Positions 21,716 through 23,993 of a stretch of DNA of 23,993 nucleotides are shown here, piece by piece. The notes under the pieces were generated by a model that saw only the letters and a program-made list of their open reading frames with translations, was not told the origin of the DNA and searched no databases. A program made the position numbers and the translations under genes. Within the stretch, counting starts at the first letter, position 1; each line of letters opens with the position of its first letter. Source of the stretch: a virus; the IMG/VR virus record IMGVR_UViG_3300027844_000554, positions 1 to 23,993 of that record; one strand, given 5' to 3'.

Positions 21716-21908
21716 TTGATCCCCCCGCCTGTACTGCACTCTCTGTGTAAAACTCCTCCACGAACTTATTGATTTCTGCCCGCCTAAAAAATATCCTTCT
21801 GCCTAATCTAACCTCTTGAACGAATGGTCGAATCTCAAGATTAAAAAGGTGGCGACTAACCCCCAAGTACTGGAGGGTATCCGCTCTACTTAGAAGGAGG
21901 GCATTCAA
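21702..21908 (-). CDS. HTH protein, candidate excisionase
   Basis: A 68-residue protein with a MerR/excisionase-type HTH: LLSRADTLQYLGVSRHLFN, a wing (VRLGRRIFFRR) and AEINKFVEEF. The only sensible start is TTG 21908, overlapping the upstream TGA as TTGA. The ATG at 21904 is in another frame and stops at once. It ends 14 nt inside the integrase gene. Size, fold and position directly before the integrase fit a recombination directionality factor (Xis). It could instead be a small repressor. Confidence 0.72.
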   Translation of the reverse strand: MNALLLSRADTLQYLGVSRHLFNLEIRPFVQEVRLGRRIFFRRAEINKFVEEFYTESAVQAGGSNGII

Positions 21909-22180
21909 AATGGGAGATCGTCATCCATCTCTTGGGTGTCTGATCCGGGTACATACTCGGCGGTTTGCGGTGAGTATTTATCTTCCTTTAAGGAGAGGGA
22001 AATATATTTACCGTTGGCACCATCTTTGATCCATCCAGCAATATCAACTATGAACTCCCCGCCATTGGGCATGGGAGGAATAATTATTTTACCCCCACCC
22101 GTATACGCTGGTGACTTGTCGGTCTTCATGCTTTTGTTTTTGAAGAGAGATCCGTTTCCGGGATTGTGTTCGTAAGCCAT
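21905..22180 (-). CDS. Small probable ssDNA-binding protein
   Basis: A 91-residue protein starting at ATG 22180 with AGAGGAAAT upstream. The pattern NGSLFKNKSMKTDKSPAYTG, followed by strands FIVDIAGWIKDG and KYISLSLKED, recalls a family of small phage proteins near recombination genes. The acidic end MDDDLPF closely resembles the protein-interaction tip of bacterial SSB (DDDIPF). Together with its ERF and exonuclease neighbours, a role in binding single-stranded DNA or recruiting repair proteins is likely. It is much shorter than SSB and I cannot confirm an OB fold by eye. An upstream start at 22219 is open but has no good ribosome binding site. Confidence 0.72.
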   Translation of the reverse strand: MAYEHNPGNGSLFKNKSMKTDKSPAYTGGGKIIIPPMPNGGEFIVDIAGWIKDGANGKYISLSLKEDKYSPQTAEYVPGSDTQEMDDDLPF

Positions 22181-22181
22181 T

Positions 22182-22436
22182 TTATTTCCTCTGAAATGCG
22201 CCACAGGCGCGGGTGACAAAAAGATCGTCTTTGTGATGCCAGCAAAATCCTTGCTTGGTGTAGTATTTTACTGTGTGCGGCGGCGTATCTACGTCCTCTT
22301 CGTGCTTGAACGGCGAGGGGCCGCTTGGCGTAATCATTGCCGAATAGTTAACGCATGATCGGCAGTTCGCTGATTTCCAACTCTCCAGTGAATGATTCAC
22401 GCTTTCTTCTTTGGGGGCATTCATCCTCGATAACAT
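22182..22436 (-). CDS. Four-cysteine small protein
   Basis: An 84-residue protein with cysteines in the pattern CRSC (residues 25-28), then GFCWHH and ACGAFQRK at the end. This spacing suggests a small zinc- or metal-binding fold, and similar short phage proteins exist next to recombination genes (recall). Keeping the first cysteine pair requires a start upstream of 22362. ATG 22436 is the best choice, although its ribosome binding site is weak (GGAGG is 12 nt away); ATG 22424 and GTG 22400 are alternatives. It overlaps the exonuclease gene by about 89 nt. The function is unknown; it may assist DNA metabolism. Confidence 0.62.
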   Translation of the reverse strand: MLSRMNAPKEESVNHSLESWKSANCRSCVNYSAMITPSGPSPFKHEEDVDTPPHTVKYYTKQGFCWHHKDDLFVTRACGAFQRK

Positions 22437-22953
22437 GATTCCAAAAATCCTCCAATAGTGGGAACAGCCAATTCCAGTATTCTTCGGACCACTTTACTTG
22501 CCATAATCGTTGTCCTCGTGGGTGGTACGAAAAAAATAAGGCAGTCTCTCGTCCAGTACAGGCAAGTTGCCCAAAGATTTGTCCAAGAAATTGTTCACTG
22601 ATGCTACTGTGTACGGCTCTAGTCGGGCACTTAATCTCCAAAACACTCCCAGAACCAATAAGCCCATCAGGTGAACAAGCCAGAAAATCAAAATCAGGAT
22701 GGATAACAAGATCGCTATCGCGCACGATGTCGCCTGTAATAACCTCAAACGTAGCCCTCGCAATGGGTTCCGTATCCAACCCATATTGCATGAAGTCATT
22801 TTTCTCAACCCAGTCTCGCCCTGTTTTTAGTTCCCATAATTTTTTTCGCGTCTTGTAGGCTCCTTTAACCCCGGCGGCTGAACCAAAATCACTAGCCGTC
22901 AGTCTGGACTCCCTCGCCGCGAACCACTGGGGGCTTTGTTGTTGAAGGTTCAT
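22348..22953 (-). CDS. YqaJ-type recombination exonuclease
   Basis: A 201-residue nuclease of the YqaJ/lambda-exonuclease (PD-(D/E)xK) family. Visible motifs: RESRLTASDFGSAAG near the N terminus, GLDTEP (Glu62), then SPDGLIG (Asp96) and LEIKCP (Glu106, Lys108), which form the metal-dependent catalytic core, followed by QIFGQLACTG. It should digest one strand of double-stranded DNA ends and hand the other to the ERF annealing protein encoded just upstream, a two-component phage recombination pair. The start at 22953 has GAGG 9 nt away and lies inside the end of the ERF gene (62-nt overlap). The length is normal for the family. Confidence 0.9.
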   Translation of the reverse strand: MNLQQQSPQWFAARESRLTASDFGSAAGVKGAYKTRKKLWELKTGRDWVEKNDFMQYGLDTEPIARATFEVITGDIVRDSDLVIHPDFDFLACSPDGLIGSGSVLEIKCPTRAVHSSISEQFLGQIFGQLACTGRETALFFSYHPRGQRLWQVKWSEEYWNWLFPLLEDFWNHVIEDECPQRRKRESFTGELEISELPIMR

Positions 22954-23665
22954 TTTTCTTAGCCTCTGATTTTAGGGAAGATATGTCCGCTGGCGATATC
23001 TTTTTTCGATCCTCTACTCTGAGGTTCTTCCAAGCAGACGTTAGAGACTTAGCACCTGACGAAGCCGCCCCTTTCAATTTCAAAAGCGTCTTCGGATCGG
23101 ACACCTCGGTCATCGTCACCACGTTGGCGTCGTCGTCTAGTCTTTTTTCTGTGGAAGTAACGCCCAGAATTCCGGATAAGGCATACCGTTTTGCATAAGA
23201 AATAATGCTTCCCATTTTTTGTGGGTTATCGTATTCCTTACACTGCATACTTGATTCGGTTTGCAGGTACTCGCCAGACTTGTGCCCAACAAGCGTCACT
23301 ATGAGAACTTCTTTAGGGCTGGCACCCTTCATCCAGAGTTGCGAATAAAATAAGTCATTTTTTGCTAACGGCCCTTTCACGGCCTGACCAATGTCGTGGA
23401 TGTCCGCATATTTTGAAGTGAAGTAACTATTTTCATTTGTCTTCATCGCCGCATCGATCTCGCCCTGCGCTTTTGACAAAGCCATAAAGAGATTTGACCG
23501 ATTTGGGGAGATGAAAAAAAAACCTTTGGAGACTTCAACCTCCTCTTCTTCGTCATTCGCTTTAAAAAACTCGCTCATCCTATCTCCCGTAATCATTTCT
23601 TCTCCCGGCTGTTTGACCCACTCGCCTATTTGTTTTGAAATCAGTCCACTCTTTTCATTTGTCAT
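22892..23665 (-). CDS. erf: ERF-family single-strand annealing protein
   Basis: A 257-residue ERF-type recombinase. The conserved domain spans about residues 55-185: LFMALSKAQGEIDAAMK, YADIHDIGQAVKGPL, then the diagnostic MGSIISYAKRYALSGILG and the acidic RLDDDAN that follows. An acidic stretch (EEEEVEV) near residue 40 and a Lys/Ser-rich C-terminal tail lie outside the domain. It anneals complementary single strands during phage recombination or genome circularisation and pairs with the YqaJ exonuclease. AAGGG lies just before ATG 23665, which overlaps the upstream stop by 4 nt. A run of nine T follows AAAGG in the coding strand, a possible slippage or sequencing-error site; the frame is intact as given. 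Confidence 0.9.
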   Translation of the reverse strand: MTNEKSGLISKQIGEWVKQPGEEMITGDRMSEFFKANDEEEEVEVSKGFFFISPNRSNLFMALSKAQGEIDAAMKTNENSYFTSKYADIHDIGQAVKGPLAKNDLFYSQLWMKGASPKEVLIVTLVGHKSGEYLQTESSMQCKEYDNPQKMGSIISYAKRYALSGILGVTSTEKRLDDDANVVTMTEVSDPKTLLKLKGAASSGAKSLTSAWKNLRVEDRKKISPADISSLKSEAKKNEPSTTKPPVVRGEGVQTDG

Positions 23666-23993
23666 ATGTTTCCCTTTCTTCGGTTTGCTTGTTCAGATCG
23701 CCACACTTCAATTAGCCCAATCTGGTAGTGGCGTTGGTTGTTGATCGTTTCATACTCGACAACAGAAGTTTCATATTTCTGTAAGAACTCAACGTATCGA
23801 TCCGACGTAAAAGCGAGCGTTTCTTTTTTCGAGACAGATAATTTCTCCCCCGAATGAATGCTCTTGGTTTCGGCGTCAAGCATCGCGAGAGACTTCTGTG
23901 TGTGACGCTGATGTTCTAACCCTTTCATCAGGGCTTTCTTGACAGCGCAATCTCTATCGGTGGTAGAAAGAAAATCCAACGCTTTGCTAACCT
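23662..23993 (-). CDS. Hypothetical protein, 5' end beyond the window
   Basis: The frame is open to the right edge of the window with no stop, and the only internal start near the edge is a TTG at 23979, so the gene probably begins outside. About 110 residues are visible: a charged, helical protein (CAVKKALMKGLEHQRHTQKS, then DRYVEFLQKYETSVVEYET) with no motif I recognise. It overlaps the ERF start by 4 nt (ATGA) and so belongs to the same recombination operon. It may be an accessory to the recombinase or an early regulator; this is unproven. Confidence 0.65.
   Translation of the reverse strand, partial: VSKALDFLSTTDRDCAVKKALMKGLEHQRHTQKSLAMLDAETKSIHSGEKLSVSKKETLAFTSDRYVEFLQKYETSVVEYETINNQRHYQIGLIEVWRSEQANRRKGNI

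Noticed and set aside
19790-22200. Possible tRNA or tRNA-derived attachment site near the integrase
   Set aside because: I found no T-arm GGTTCGAATCC-like motif with a matching acceptor stem on either strand.

Overview
This window looks like part of a tailed-phage or prophage genome, most likely a temperate podovirus-like phage of a Gram-negative proteobacterium, probably aquatic. The evidence is very compact gene packing (4-nt ATGA or TTGA overlaps almost throughout), a tyrosine integrase with an adjacent excisionase-like gene, ERF plus YqaJ recombination genes, secretion signals and a lipobox of the Gram-negative type, and one giant virion-type protein. The organism is inferred from protein character only. 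I saw no tRNA, rRNA, CRISPR array or insertion sequence.

Positions 52-19815, plus strand: the 3' part of a late (virion) gene block. It opens with a small exported protein, a membrane/coiled-coil protein and two virion-protein-like genes. A GNAT acetyltransferase follows. Next come three probable internal or ejection proteins: one with a Lys-rich N terminus and a membrane segment, one with two Gly-Pro-rich collagen-like tracts, and one with a long coiled coil. A second membrane/coiled-coil protein comes before the dominant feature, a 3556-residue large polyvalent protein (7196-17866). That protein carries a conserved phage module, a HEVGVH zincin motif, an LPD38-like region and a C-terminal lysozyme/transglycosylase-like domain. 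Behind it lie a lipoprotein/membrane protein, a small hypothetical gene, a metallophosphoesterase and two small genes, the last resembling the DUF5681 type often found near terminase genes. Terminase large subunit, portal and capsid genes are not here and presumably lie outside the window.

Positions 23993-19790, minus strand: a converging recombination and regulation operon. In transcription order: a partial small gene, an ERF single-strand annealing protein, a YqaJ-type exonuclease, a four-cysteine small protein, a small probable ssDNA-binding protein, a TTG-initiated HTH protein (candidate excisionase), the integrase, a zinc-ribbon plus winged-helix protein, and a sigma-region-4-like HTH protein. 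The two blocks collide at 19790-19815, where the coding sequences overlap tail to tail.

Most unusual: a textbook intrinsic terminator (13221-13243) sits inside the giant reading frame. Just upstream, a 53-codon ORF in another frame looks more protein-like than the Arg-rich giant frame over the same bases. This suggests the giant gene arose by fusing two former transcription units, or that it is expressed as nested products. I did not find a clearly novel multi-gene defence or mobile system.
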